64,000 nucleotides of DNA. It comes from Metridium senile (taxonomy: Eukaryota > Cnidaria > Anthozoa > Actiniaria > Metridiidae). Below are positions 29,298 through 40,944 of this stretch, piece after piece (the stretch's first letter is position 1; every line of letters begins with the position of its first letter). Location: the NCBI GenBank assembly GCA_949775045.1, contig OX459096.1, positions 30,083,475 through 30,147,474 on the forward strand, given 5' to 3'. The notes beneath the pieces are model-generated. The model did no database searches. It saw only the letters and a list, made by a program, of their open reading frames with translations, and had not been told where the DNA came from. The translations under genes and the position numbers were made by a program.

Positions 29298-29406
29298 AAC
29301 CACGAATAACAGTTCCAAGTCGAGTTAGGAGTTGCCACATATAGCAAAACTATAATTTATCATGCGCAGCAACTTCAACCTCGACTTGGAACTATCATTC
29401 GTGGTC
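29298..29406. mobile_element. Foldback MITE, copy A
   Basis: AACCACGAAT ... CAGTTCCAAGTCGAG at the left and CTCGACTTGGAACTATCATTCGTGGTC at the right, inverted. About 110 bp, repeated at 33441-33549. Confidence 0.6.
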
Positions 29407-29448
29407 ACTGAACGGAACTGAAAGCAGATTTCGAATGACTATGGAAAG

Positions 29449-29800
29449 CTTACGCCCGGGGGGTACTCTCATATATTTACTATACGGGGATGATCCGCTG
29501 AAGAGGGTATGGTTTTTCGAGCTTTCTGTCATAAACAGGGTATGGTTTTTTGAGTTTTCTGTCATGAACAGGGTATCCTTTTTACCCAATTTCCCAATTT
29601 CCTTAGTCTTTTTGTCAAATTCATGGTATGGTTTTTCGCATCAACGATAAGCAAGCTGATATATTGATTAGGTAATATGAAGAGCAGCGCGGTCTTTCGG
29701 GAAATTCAGCACGTTTTCGCGGCATTTTATCGTGTGAGCGCCCTATCATAAACAGGGTTCCATTTTTATCCCTTGTCATAAACAGAGTTTAAGAATTGTT
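29449..29800. mobile_element. CCCGGGGGGTACTC element, copy A
   Basis: It starts GCCCGGGGGGTACTCTCATA then TTTACTATACGGGGA, the inverted equivalent of the end of the element at 25001-25281. Several CATAAACAGGGTA(T) units follow (29529, 29562, 29750). The right end is unclear. Repeated in copy B. Confidence 0.5.
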
Positions 29801-29828
29801 TTTTTTCCTGTTTTTTTTTTTTTTCTTT

Positions 29829-29958
29829 ACCCTGGATGCCAGAGGAATTATTTTCCGGGTCGACTACGGCGAGCGCGAGTGTCGTAAATTATTTTGCGAC
29901 TCGCGCTTCACGCTCGCTATAGTACCACGGAAGATAATTCCTCTGGCACCCAGGGTAT
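29829..29958. mobile_element. CCCTGG(A/G)TGCCAGAGG MITE, copy A
   Basis: ACCCTGGATGCCAGAGGAAT then TATTTTCCG at the left, and CGGAAGATA then ATTCCTCTGGCACCCAGGGT at the right, inverted. Its centre has a second palindrome of CGAGCGCGAGTGTCG / CGCGCTTCACGCTCG type. Repeated in copy B. Confidence 0.7.
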
Positions 29959-30822
29959 AGCAGCTTTATTTCACGTATACGATGCGATATATCTGAGAAA
30001 CACCCTTTTAGTTTCCATGAAAGAAAAGATCGATAAGCGTCGAAAGAAGCTTCGTTTATTTATTGCACGATTCAATTACAGGCGTAAGTGAATTCACCAA
30101 GTCCGCCTCTTATGAGATCAAATAAGATGATTGTTTGCCGAAATGACAGTTTTACGAGGTATTCTTGGCATCACTTACAATTGTTTGTCTTCGTCTTCGA
30201 AGGCCCATTTGCAACTCGGAAATTGGAATCACTCAAGAATTTCCAAGACATTATATGTTAAAACCACTTTTTTCAGGTTTTTTCTGTACTTTTAAAACAG
30301 TTTCCAAGTTATTCGATTATATATTATTACATACACCTGATTGCAAGAACGTAGTCCTGACTTTTGTAATTTAGTGGGAAAGGAATTAATTAAAAGACAA
30401 AAGAAGATCACTCAAGCTGAACACTTTCTTTTGTCATTCCTCAGTTCTTACTAAATTAATACCAACGTTCTTTTTCATATGGCAACATTCTTGCAAGTAT
30501 ACACATATAAAATAATATTATTATTTTTTTTTTTTTAATAGTTTTCAAAACAACCTACTGTTTGTTTCGAGACTAGTATGTATAAATGTTAACTTTGCCA
30601 AGTATTTCTCGTTTAAAAGAAAGAGCTAGAATAATATCCACTTAGTAAGTCACACTTCTTAATAGGAAACTGCATGACGATATGAATTAGATATGGGATA
30701 CAACGAGAATTCATTTACATAAAAATATTTTCCTCCATTGGCAGTTAACATTTTAATTTGTAAATTAAAGTTTCTGAAATACGATTATTAAGGTTGCTTA
30801 AATATTATAATATTTGTAATAT

Positions 30823-30917
30823 ATACAATATGAGCGGCCGATCTGTATCCGATATACAACGGCGAGTCGAAGACGAGCCGTTGTATATCGGATACAGATC
30901 GGACGCGAATATTGTAT
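30823..30917. repeat. Perfect 26-bp-arm hairpin with outer arms, copy A
   Basis: Perfectly inverted 26-bp arms (30838-30863 and 30877-30902; CCGATCTGTATCCGATATAC at the left start) flank a 13-nt GAGTCGAAGACGA loop. Outside them ATACAATAT / ATATTGTAT also pair. Repeated at about 34964-35058. Confidence 0.85.
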
Positions 30918-31981
30918 AGAACTTATGAAAGTCCAACGTTAGTTCTTTCATATTTTACTAAAATTGTCAAAATAAATGTTAATCTGGCCGAGAAAATTCA
31001 AGTTGAAACTTATGCAAATCAGGACGAAATCTGTATGAGATTTACAACCTCCGTCACGGACGTGAATTCTTTTGTCAATTGCTCATTAATTATTCATGAA
31101 TTTTATAAATATATCAGTGTCGAGGTCTTGCGGAGTTCATTATAATTTTTTTGGCGCAACTGAGGGATAAGCAATACTTGCGCCAAATCTTGCTTTCTTG
31201 CTTAGAGTATTCGTTATACATTTGTCCATTTTAAATTAAGAGAAGCACTCATTGGACTGACAAGGGTAATCTACTGACATTACTAAAGATCCGTCAAATT
31301 AATGTATTGACCTCAATATATTCTATCAGATTAAAGAACGGAAAAAACACATCCATGAATAATAGCAATTATGATTGGAACAAAATTATACACTTAATTC
31401 GTTTCAACAATGATTGCATCAAAAGTAATCTTATACTAAATTGTTTTCAACTGATAAAAAGCGAATAAAATAAATGCATATAAATATAAACATTTTAGAT
31501 GAAATAAAACGATCATGTTTGGATAAAAATAACTTCATATTATCTTGAATATTCTATGACGTGTGTTAACAGGTTGCTATATATATAAAAATGATTAATG
31601 CGACAGGACGGCAGGTGCATATGTTGACATTTTGCCCGGTATATATATACTATATATACATCAATTGCACATTATGGTCATAGCACTCTTTCATATGTGG
31701 GATAGAATATTTGTGATGTTTCATTCGTGGAAATCAAAAAACTACAAATAAGATGAAATAGAAAGGATTAACGGCTGGGGCAATCGATTATTGCCATTGA
31801 ATAACAAAAGCTCACCAATTAAGAGGGATTGTTTGCGTCGTCTTTAGACAACGGTAAAGTCACGATCCGGGAGATCCCAAAAAAACTCAAAAACAAAAAA
31901 CAGTTTCGGTAAGTTGACGATTGTGAATGCTTTCCGTTGATCAGTATCAGTTAATATACAGTAATTTGAACAAGGGTGATA
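30918..31981. other. Upstream region of the truncated PRRT-like copy
   Basis: AT-rich 5' flank; the 77-codon frame in it has no recognisable features. Repeated at 35059-36122. Confidence 0.4.
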
Positions 31982-32530
31982 ATGGCAGAGCCCGAAGCTG
32001 AACCTGAACGAGCTAACTCGTCAACGTCTACCGGCCCGTCTGCTGAACCCTCTCAAGTAGAACCTTTACCTGAATGGGACCAAGCTATGTCTGTGTGGGG
32101 TGCATAGTGGCCCGTGCACATTTACGGTCTAGGGGCACTCTTTTTACTTGTTGCAATCTATTCATCTTTCTCGATTGCTCAACTAGTTTATAAAACTGAT
32201 ATTCGACGTAAGAAAGTCCATATTGTCAACTGGGTGCTATTGTCAATATTTGGACTATCGAGGGGTTTGTTTCTCATCATCGATGCCTACCATTCAAGCA
32301 ATGTACTTCCAGTTGTAGCAGTAAAGCTTCTATGGGGAATCGGCCAGCCTTGTATTATTACTGCCTATGTTCTAGTCTTTATCGTCCTTAAGAACGCCTT
32401 GGTGATGAAGCAGCGATTCCGTAGCTGGTACACGACCAAGAATATCGCCATGATTATTTCAAAAAGTAAAAATAACCAGCCTATTTTGAAGAAAAACTGT
32501 TCATTTCTTATTTCTAAAAGTGCGCTGTAG
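31982..32530 (+). pseudogene. PRRT3/4-like 7TM gene, truncated copy A
   Basis: It starts at ATG 31982 (MAEPEAEPERANSS), a Glu/Pro/Ser-rich leader, and reaches an in-frame TAG at 32105-32107. The frame then resumes with WPVHIYGLGALF and TM1-TM3 and runs through the duplication junction at 32451 into unrelated MITE sequence, stopping at 32530. It lacks TM4-TM7. Both the early stop and the truncation argue that it is dead. Confidence 0.85.
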
Positions 32531-35500
32531 GTGATTATCGAAAAATAGTGTGAATTTCTTCACCAATCACAGCGCGCAATTTTCTATGATCACCTGTGTA
32601 TTATTTTAGTCTTTATAACAGCATGTCTAGTTTTGCAATGAAATTAAATATATGTGAACGAACATTTTTCAAAATATCAACCCAAAGTATTGAAAACTAT
32701 ATAAAATTGAGGTACAAATAGTAATACTTGATAAATGATGAAAACTAAATGTATTACTTAATTTAATACTTTTGTATATATTAGGAAAATAGTTAGATCG
32801 CTAAGTACGTTTTAGTGAGCATCTGTTGCCAAGGTTAAGTTGCACTAGAAGTGCGAAAACTCAACATTTTAATGATTTTAGTTAGCCTCCTCAAACATGT
32901 CAAACAACAGATATAAAATAAATTAAAAATTACCACATTTGAAAAGTACAATTATTAAAGCTTTGAGAAAATGTATACTTATATATATATTAGATAAATA
33001 GCTACCGAGCTAATCATTTTTAGCATAGTTAATATTGGCTGTTATATAAATGGAAACTAGTGAGTAAACTAGTAATAGGCTGCGTCGGTGTTTGATATAA
33101 ATGATAGGTAATATAATGAAAATTTGTAACACCGTAAAAAATGTTGACTTAACTTCACTGACGTTTCGAGCTTTAGCCCTTCGTCGAAGGGCTAAAGCTC
33201 GAAACGTCAGTGAAGTTAAGTCAACTTTTTTTACGGTGTTACAAATTTCATTATATTACCTATCATTGGCTGTTATGCTTTTTACTCCGACCTAAACGAA
33301 GGGCTAAAGCTCGAAACGTCAGTAAAGTTTTTTACGGTATTACAAATTTCATTCTATTACCAATATTCTCAGTAATAACTCAGTATTTAAGATCGCGCTA
33401 TTTGTGAAATTCGTATAAATCTTTTTATGGTTCCGTTATTAACCACGAATAACAGTTCCAAGTCGAGTTAGGAGTTGCCACATATAGCAAAACTATAATT
33501 TATCATGCGCAGCAACTTCAACCTCGACTTGGAACTATCATTCGTGGTCACTGAACGGAACTGAAAGCAGATTTCGAATGACTATGGAAAGCTTACGCCC
33601 GGGGGGTACTCTCATATATTTACTATACGGGGATGATCCGCTGAAGAGGGTATGGTTTTTCGAGCTTTCTGTCATAAACAGGGTATGGTTTTTTGAGTTT
33701 TCTGTCATGAACAGGGTATCCTTTTTACCCAATTTCCCAATTTCCTTAGTCTTTTTGTCAAATTCATGGTATGGTTTTTCGCATCAACGATAAGCAAGCT
33801 GATATATTGATTAGGTAATATGAAGAGCAGCGCGGTCTTTCGGGAAATTCAGCACGTTTTCGCGGCATTTTATCGTGTGAGCGCCCTATCATAAACAGGG
33901 TTCCATTTTTATCCCTTGTCATAAACAGAGTTTAAGAATTGTTTTTTTTCCTGTTTTTTTTTTTTCTTTACCCTGGATGCCAGAGGAATTATTTTCCGGG
34001 TCGACTACGGCGAGCGCGAGTGTCGTAAATTATTTTGCGACTCGCGCTTCACGCTCGCTATAGTACCACGGAAGATAATTCCTCTGGCACCCAGGGTATA
34101 GCAGCTTTATTTCACGTATACGATGCGATATATCTGAGAAACACCCTTTTAGTTTCCATGAAAGAAAAGATCGATAAGCGTCGAAAGAAGCTTCGTTTAT
34201 TTATTGCACGATTCAATTACAGGCGTAAGTGAATTCACCAAGTCCGCCTCTTATGAGATCAAATAAGATGATTGTTTGCCGAAATGACAGTTTTACGAGG
34301 TATTCTTGGCATCACTTACAATTGTTTGTCTTCGTCTTCGAAGGCCCATTTGCAACTCGGAAATTGGAATCACTCAAGAATTTCCAAGACATTATATGTT
34401 AAAACCACTTTTTTCAGGTTTTTTCTGTACTTTTAAAACAGTTTCCAAGTTATTCGATTATATATTATTACATACACCTGATTGCAAGAACGTAGTCCTG
34501 ACTTTTGTAATTTAGTGGGAAAGGAATTAATTAAAAGACAAAAGAAGATCACTCAAGCTGAACACTTTCTTTTGTCATTCCTCAGTTCTTACTAAATTAA
34601 TACCAACGTTCTTTTTCATATGGCAACATTCTTGCAAGTATACACATATAAAATAATATTATTATTTTTTTTTTTTTAATAGTTTTCAAAACAACCTACT
34701 GTTTGTTTCGAGACTAGTATGTATAAATGTTAACTTTGCCAAGTATTTCTCGTTTAAAAGAAAGAGCTAGAATAATATCCACTTAGTAAGTCACACTTCT
34801 TAATAGGAAACTGCATGACGATATGAATTAGATATGGGATACAACGAGAATTCATTTACATAAAAATATTTTCCTCCATTGGCAGTTAACATTTTAATTT
34901 GTAAATTAAAGTTTCTGAAATACGATTATTAAGGTTGCTTAAATATTATAATATTTGTAATATATACAATATGAGCGGCCGATCTGTATCCGATATACAA
35001 CGGCGAGTCGAAGACGAGCCGTTGTATATCGGATACAGATCGGACGCGAATATTGTATAGAACTTATGAAAGTCCAACGTTAGTTCTTTCATATTTTACT
35101 AAAATTGTCAAAATAAATGTTAATCTGGCCGAGAAAATTCAAGTTGAAACTTATGCAAATCAGGACGAAATCTGTATGAGATTTACAACCTCCGTCACGG
35201 ACGTGAATTCTTTTGTCAATTGCTCATTAATTATTCATGAATTTTATAAATATATCAGTGTCGAGGTCTTGCGGAGTTCATTATAATTTTTTTGGCGCAA
35301 CTGAGGGATAAGCAATACTTGCGCCAAATCTTGCTTTCTTGCTTAGAGTATTCGTTATACATTTGTCCATTTTAAATTAAGAGAAGCACTCATTGGACTG
35401 ACAAGGGTAATCTACTGACATTACTAAAGATCCGTCAAATTAATGTATTGACCTCAATATATTCTATCAGATTAAAGAACGGAAAAAACACATCCATGAA

Positions 35501-36591
35501 TAATAGCAATTATGATTGGAACAAAATTATACACTTAATTCGTTTCAACAATGATTGCATCAAAAGTAATCTTATACTAAATTGTTTTCAACTGATAAAA
35601 AGCGAATAAAATAAATGCATATAAATATAAACATTTTAGATGAAATAAAACGATCATGTTTGGATAAAAATAACTTCATATTATCTTGAATATTCTATGA
35701 CGTGTGTTAACAGGTTGCTATATATATAAAAATGATTAATGCGACAGGACGGCAGGTGCATATGTTGACATTTTGCCCGGTATATATATACTATATATAC
35801 ATCAATTGCACATTATGGTCATAGCACTCTTTCATATGTGGGATAGAATATTTGTGATGTTTCATTCGTGGAAATCAAAAAACTACAAATAAGATGAAAT
35901 AGAAAGGATTAACGGCTGGGGCAATCGATTATTGCCATTGAATAACAAAAGCTCACCAATTAAGAGGGATTGTTTGCGTCGTCTTTAGACAACGGTAAAG
36001 TCACGATCCGGGAGATCCCAAAAAAACTCAAAAACAAAAAACAGTTTCGGTAAGTTGACGATTGTGAATGCTTTCCGTTGATCAGTATCAGTTAATATAC
36101 AGTAATTTGAACAAGGGTGATAATGGCAGAGCCCGAAGCTGAACCTGAACGAGCTAACTCGTCAACGTCTACCGGCCCGTCTGCTGAACCCTCTCAAGTA
36201 GAACCTTTACCTGAATGGGACCAAGCTATGTCTGTGTGGGGTGCATAGTGGCCCGTGCACATTTACGGTCTAGGGGCACTCTTTTTACTTGTTGCAATCT
36301 ATTCATCTTTCTCGATTGCTCAACTAGTTTATAAAACTGATATTCGACGTAAGAAAGTCCATATTGTCAACTGGGTGCTATTGTCAATATTTGGACTATC
36401 GAGGGGTTTGTTTCTCATCATCGATGCCTACCATTCAAGCAATGTACTTCCAGTTGTAGCAGTAAAGCTTCTATGGGGAATCGGCCAGCCTTGTATTATT
36501 ACTGCCTATGTTCTAGTCTTTATCGTCCTTAAGAACGCCTTGGTGATGAAGCAGCGATTCCGTAGCTGGTACACGACCAAGAATATCGCCA
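32451..36591. repeat. 4.14-kb tandem duplication, copy B
   Basis: Second copy, offset +4143 until the T run near 33960 and +4141 afterwards. It contains the same MITEs and hairpins as copy A (palindrome 33100-33267, hairpin about 34964-35058). It ends at CGCCATGAT around 36591, from where the PRRT-like gene continues into unique sequence. Confidence 0.93.
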
Positions 36592-37184
36592 TGATAACGT
36601 TACCGTATTTTGTATTCGTCTTAACTGCTGAAATGACCGTTTCTTTTGTTAAATCACTGAACGGGCTTACTTTTGCTTGTCAGTTGTTATACGTCCTATT
36701 TACTGTTTTCTTACTTCTATTCTATTCGTCTGTTGCGTTGAAAATATGGAAAAAGAAGCGAGATGTCAGTTTGGGTGGCAGCGTTGGACAGCAACAGAGA
36801 TCAAGACTTAACTCTATTTTAGTGGTTTGTTTTTCGGCTATAATCGGTGGTGTTTTATTATGTGTTACACAAATCTACGCAATGGTCGGTGTGTATGGCG
36901 TGTTTTCCGAGGTACGAGAAGTTCCCCCATGGCCATGGTACGGCTTCAACACGATGCAACGAATTCTAGAATTATACATGTGTGCACTATTATGTAAGAT
37001 GTTAGTCTCCAAATCCAATGGCACCAATCAACATAGTGACCTCTCTCAGAATTCCTCATCAGTTATAACTACGCGTAATCGTGATGTCATGGTAACAAGG
37101 CAGAATATAATGGTTACCAATCATACCAATCAGGCCTGGAGTCCGAAGCCTGTGGCTACAGAACTAGCTGTTATTGAAAATTGA
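36123..37184 (+). pseudogene. PRRT3/4-like 7TM protein, copy B, with in-frame TAG
   Basis: ATG 36123 opens the same acidic leader as copy A (PLPEWDQAMSVWGA), stopped by TAG at 36246-36248. The same frame then runs 312 codons to 37184 with seven hydrophobic helices. The intact paralogue at 40945 aligns across the stop (PTPEWNTAIATWGYAW against PLPEWDQAMSVWGA-stop-W), so TAG replaces a sense codon. The long frame after the stop begins with GTG, not ATG, so simple reinitiation would lose much of the helix bundle. PRRT3/4 kinship rests on the spacing of W-x-x-A/M, VHxxGxGA, a DAY motif after TM2 and the LWGIxQPC motif. Possible readings: a recent pseudogene, stop readthrough, or a sequencing error copied by misassembly. 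Confidence 0.72.
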
Positions 37185-37835
37185 TCTTACAGATAAATTA
37201 TACAGACCAAACAGCATTGTTACTCAGTTGGGTTGACGATTTAATCTTCGAGTTACTGCGTCGGTGTTTTGTGGAAAACAATTAAAAAATTGCTTAACTT
37301 ACTGACTTTTTGACGGTTATCATGGAACTTAAAGTATAGTGTTAATGAGGTATACACCTATAACAAAAATCATTGTCGCAATCAAAGCTACAGTCTACAC
37401 TCTAAAACCCTGAAAAGGATGTCGGCATTTCTTCTGTTAATTGTTTTCGATATATTCATAGCATATTTTGGATGTACGTGTTTGTGATGTATGACCATAA
37501 CAAGTTGTAGCAGTGGTAGATAGTGAAACAAAGATGTTTTGGGTAAAAACGTGTAATAAATGAACAAATCATGTTCATATTACCGACATCCTTTGCACTA
37601 TATAATCAGATTGTACCTTCGGCTGCGAAAACGATTTTTGAAACATGTATATATTATGGATTCTCTCTGGTGGGTTGGGCTAGTGATTTTTCTATGAATC
37701 AATTAGAGTAAAAAAAAGTTAACTTTATTGACGTTTCGAGCGGTTTTTCTTGGTTAATCCATAATTGCTTCAATAAACAAGGACCTTATCAGACCTAATG
37801 GGAATATGGCGACGTCTTTTTGTTCTTGCCGCCGG
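37185..37835. other. 3' flank of PRRT-like copy B
   Basis: AT-rich and non-coding. At about 37712-37745 lies GTTAACTTTATTGACGTTTC then GAGC, a fragment of the GACGTTTCGAGC repeat family. Confidence 0.45.
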
Positions 37836-37907
37836 ACTGGCTAGCCTCGTGCTCACGTGGGAACACAAGTAGAGTTCTCACATATATGAGAAGCTAGCCA
37901 GTCAAGA
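37836..37907. repeat. Short hairpin GACTGGCTAGC
   Basis: GACTGGCTAGC at 37836-37846 and GCTAGCCAGTC at 37893-37903 are inverted, with GGGAACAC / AGTTCTC also partly pairing. Possibly a small foldback element. Confidence 0.5.
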
Positions 37908-37946
37908 ACAATAGATATTCAAGTTTGTCGCCATTTTCGATTCGGT

Positions 37947-38212
37947 GTAAACACCTATTTCAATTAACGTTGTCCATCTGGAATGGTTGATCTGAGACCG
38001 ATAGGAATTGTGGGAGCTCGTTAAACTGCAAATGCACTGTTGTAATCACGCTTGAATATTAATGTTTACTTCTGAAATACTGTTATCTGTAATTCAGCAC
38101 CATTCAAGTGTGATTAAAACAATGTATTTGGAGTTCAATGAACTCCCACAATTCCTATCGGTCTCAGATCAACCATTCCAGATGGACAACGTTAATTGAA
38201 ATAGGTGTATCC
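37947..38212. mobile_element. MITE with about 70-bp near-perfect TIRs
   Basis: CACCTATTTCAATTAACGTT then GTCCATCTGGAATGGTTGAT then CTGAGACCGATAGGAATTGT, ending GGGAG, is inverted at the right end. Also inverted, more weakly: AATCACGCTTGAAT / ATTCAAGTGTGATT. About 266 bp with no gene. Confidence 0.85.
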
Positions 38213-39133
38213 GAAACGTCAATATAAACATAAATTTTCAAAGGGTGTATATATCAGTTATCAGACTTTTGGCTTAAACTCTCTAGGTAATCAGTTAACT
38301 TTAGAGAGGAAACGTTTGTAAGTGCTTTTATCTATCTTCTTTACTATGTAAACTAATCCTTTTCGATAATGTCATTTGTGAGTGTTAATAAGAATCTGCT
38401 GTCATGGTCACCAAGTATTGTCGAAAAAATGTTTAATCATTAAAATTAAAACACTTAAAATGCACAGTGTGTATTTGCGTATTTTTAATCAATTTGCATA
38501 GCTGTTATATAAATATACAAATAATAAAGATGTGCCTCATCTGATCGACAACGTGTAAAACAAATTAAAGGGACAGCCGGAGCAACAAAGCTCATCTATA
38601 ACACCCTGTTATTATTGGATGTATGTTAGTATTAAAGGGGCACTAATTTCGGACGCTACCCTTTGGCCTATGTTTTTTTCAGCGGCGGTTTAGAGTTAAA
38701 AAATCGTTACCTAAAGCCGACGTAGATTTCTAATAAAACAAAATTTATGATTTAAACTAATTGATGTGACCACTTATATTTCATATTTCTGGCCAATGCA
38801 TAGCACAGGGTAATTAACAACATGGATTTTCCATTTTCTGGTGATAAAAAAAACAAAAACAATAAAAACTTTGGAATTAATTGAAGTGGTGCTAAACATT
38901 TGAACAATAAGTGTAGTGCACTGTATCGCTGTTTCTATGGAAACAGTGGAGAGGTTCCCATCATGCTGTGTTAATTCTAGCAGGAGCTCATTATTCTAGT
39001 ACAATCAGACTCGTGCTAATTCTCTTATTTTTAACAGCAACTCTCAGCGAATAAATTATATACAGAAGTGTGTTTTTGGGGGGCAACGAGAACCGCTATT
39101 TTCATACATAATATATAACGTACATTTTTTTAA
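38213..39133. other. Intergenic, no gene seen
   Basis: AT-rich spacer. No convincing coding sequence and no clear element boundary. Confidence 0.4.
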
Positions 39134-39984
39134 CACGTAGCCCAAGCTTACTATCAGTGTTGATTTATAAGCTAAGTAAATCTTTGGTAACCAAGCCTGA
39201 AAAGACTGCGAGCAGTCCCTACTTTTCCCTCAGAAATTCAGAAAATGTTAACTTTAAAAAAACGAGCGAGCGGGGATTGGGGGCGAGTTTGGGCAGGAGG
39301 GAGGATCATTTTTCTCTCGTTTCCTCGGAATCTGGAGGAAAAAGAAGAGACTAAGCCTGCACGGCAAACCACAAAACTTGTTTAGCATTGAGCCCGCATA
39401 TCTACAATGCGGTGAGGCGCAAAAAGTAAGCAAGCTGCAAGCGAATGCTCAATTTGGCGAAATAATTTTACCCTAAAAACAGAGTAATTTTTCCACAATC
39501 TTCACAAATGATAAACAAGGCAATAGTTTTAGAACTGACAGATTTAATAACAAATATAAATTTTAGCTGGAAATGTTTAACTTCTTTCGAACAAACGTTA
39601 TGAAAATTAAATATCATTCAAGAATCTTGCATTTGTTTTCACCCGTAATTCTAATTTAGAGGTCGGCATCGATACGTCATGTTTATCATTAGTTTTTTAA
39701 TAACGTCTATTCATAAATGAAGCACAAGCCCCGACTGGCCAGGACGTAAAACGAATAATGTCATAATATTGTCATGAAAACCTGACGTTCGCTTTAATTT
39801 CTTTTTAATTCAGTCATTGTTTAGCTGTCTGTAAAGTTTTGAAAACCACTATAGGATGGCTGTTAAGGACACTCACAATGTTTTATTGCATTTTATTGAT
39901 ATTGATGGGGTAAAAAGCGAACTTCAAAAGTCGCCCCATATCCTCTTATAAATCAACACAGAGAGTGAGTTTGGGTTACCTGTG
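39134..39984. mobile_element. CACAGGTA(G/A)CCCAA-type TIR element, 0.85 kb
   Basis: The left end CACGTAGCCCAAGCTTACTA then TCAGTGTTGATTTATAAG is inverted at the right end (CTTATAAATCAACACAGAGA then GTGAGTTTGGGTTACCTGTG). It is the same family as 59920-60987. The 65-codon frame at 39157 starts inside the TIR and is not supported as a gene. Confidence 0.68.
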
Positions 39985-40944
39985 GTTTTATTAGTTGTCA
40001 AATCTTAAGGTGGTACTCAAACTGAACATAAGTGTCAATTTTAGATTATTTCTTGGTTATCATAGGTTATTATTAATCAAAAAATAAAAGGGTTCCTTGC
40101 GTGACGTATCTATGACAACGTTATATATTGACGCTGGTAGAATGCGACTGCGTAATATCTTTCCTAGCAACAGCTACTAAACCATCACTTTCAATTTTCC
40201 TTGGTGTTAAAACATGCGAATATTGACGTAATGCGTTTACAACAGTTGGGGAAACAGAGGTGTTTTATTGATTCCAATTTTATCTATTTTAAATGATTAG
40301 TATGCCGATAAAGTACACTGTTTCTATTTCTCGAATCATTGACGAAAGACTTTATATAACTAATTAAGACGAAATATTAATTTCATTTTAGTTCCTTATT
40401 TACCTCTGAAAACCAATTAATTTTGTGAAGAACGCATTGACGGAATAACCTGGATAAAGGAAAAGGAAACAAAGAGAGGGAATTTGCCAATTCTGTGATT
40501 TAGCGTGTCTATAAATTATACAAGAGTTAAGATTTTAAGACTATTTCAGCATCTTTAACCTCGCTTGAAAAGTATAACACTACACTTATTATCTTAAAAA
40601 GTTGTCATCGTTACTCGCGTTGCAGTTATTTGCGTAACAAGCGTGTATTCAATAAAATCGATTTCAAAAACTTCACAAATTCAATTTCTTTTTGTCTCAA
40701 TGATTACTCCGGCCACACGTGTGCAATTTTCCTCACGGTAATTAGTTACATTAATGATTTAATTTAAAGTGAGATTATTACGTAGTATATATACAGCAAA
40801 TATCGACCAATAGCGCCGATTGTCATTAGCACTTCGTTTGGCTTTCTTTTAGTTGATTGACCGTACTCCCGCTTGGAACAACACGATTTGATAACTTCAT
40901 GCAATCAAACTAGTGAGTTAATATACGATCCATGAAATTTAAAA
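39985..40944. other. Upstream region of the intact PRRT-like gene
   Basis: AT-rich. TATATATACAG at about 40787-40797 could serve as a TATA element about 150 bp before the ATG, but nothing else marks a promoter. Confidence 0.35.

Larger units (their letters stand above)
28308..32450. repeat. 4.14-kb tandem duplication, copy A
   Basis: Copy A (4143 bp) and copy B (32451-36591, 4141 bp) match base for base wherever I compared them, apart from a 2-bp difference in a T run near 29820/33960. Copy A starts TGATTATTTC; the junction reads CGCCATGAT|TATTTC at 32451. TGAT is shared by both breakpoints, so this is a microhomology junction. The unit carries MITEs at 29298-29406, about 29449-29800 and 29829-29958, hairpins at 28957 and 30823, and the 5' part of the PRRT-like gene. 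Confidence 0.93.

Noticed and set aside
36255..37184. Treating 36255 as the translation start of the PRRT-like copy B
   Set aside because: The codon there is GTG, and the same frame continues upstream through TAG to a proper ATG at 36123 homologous to the paralogue's leader.
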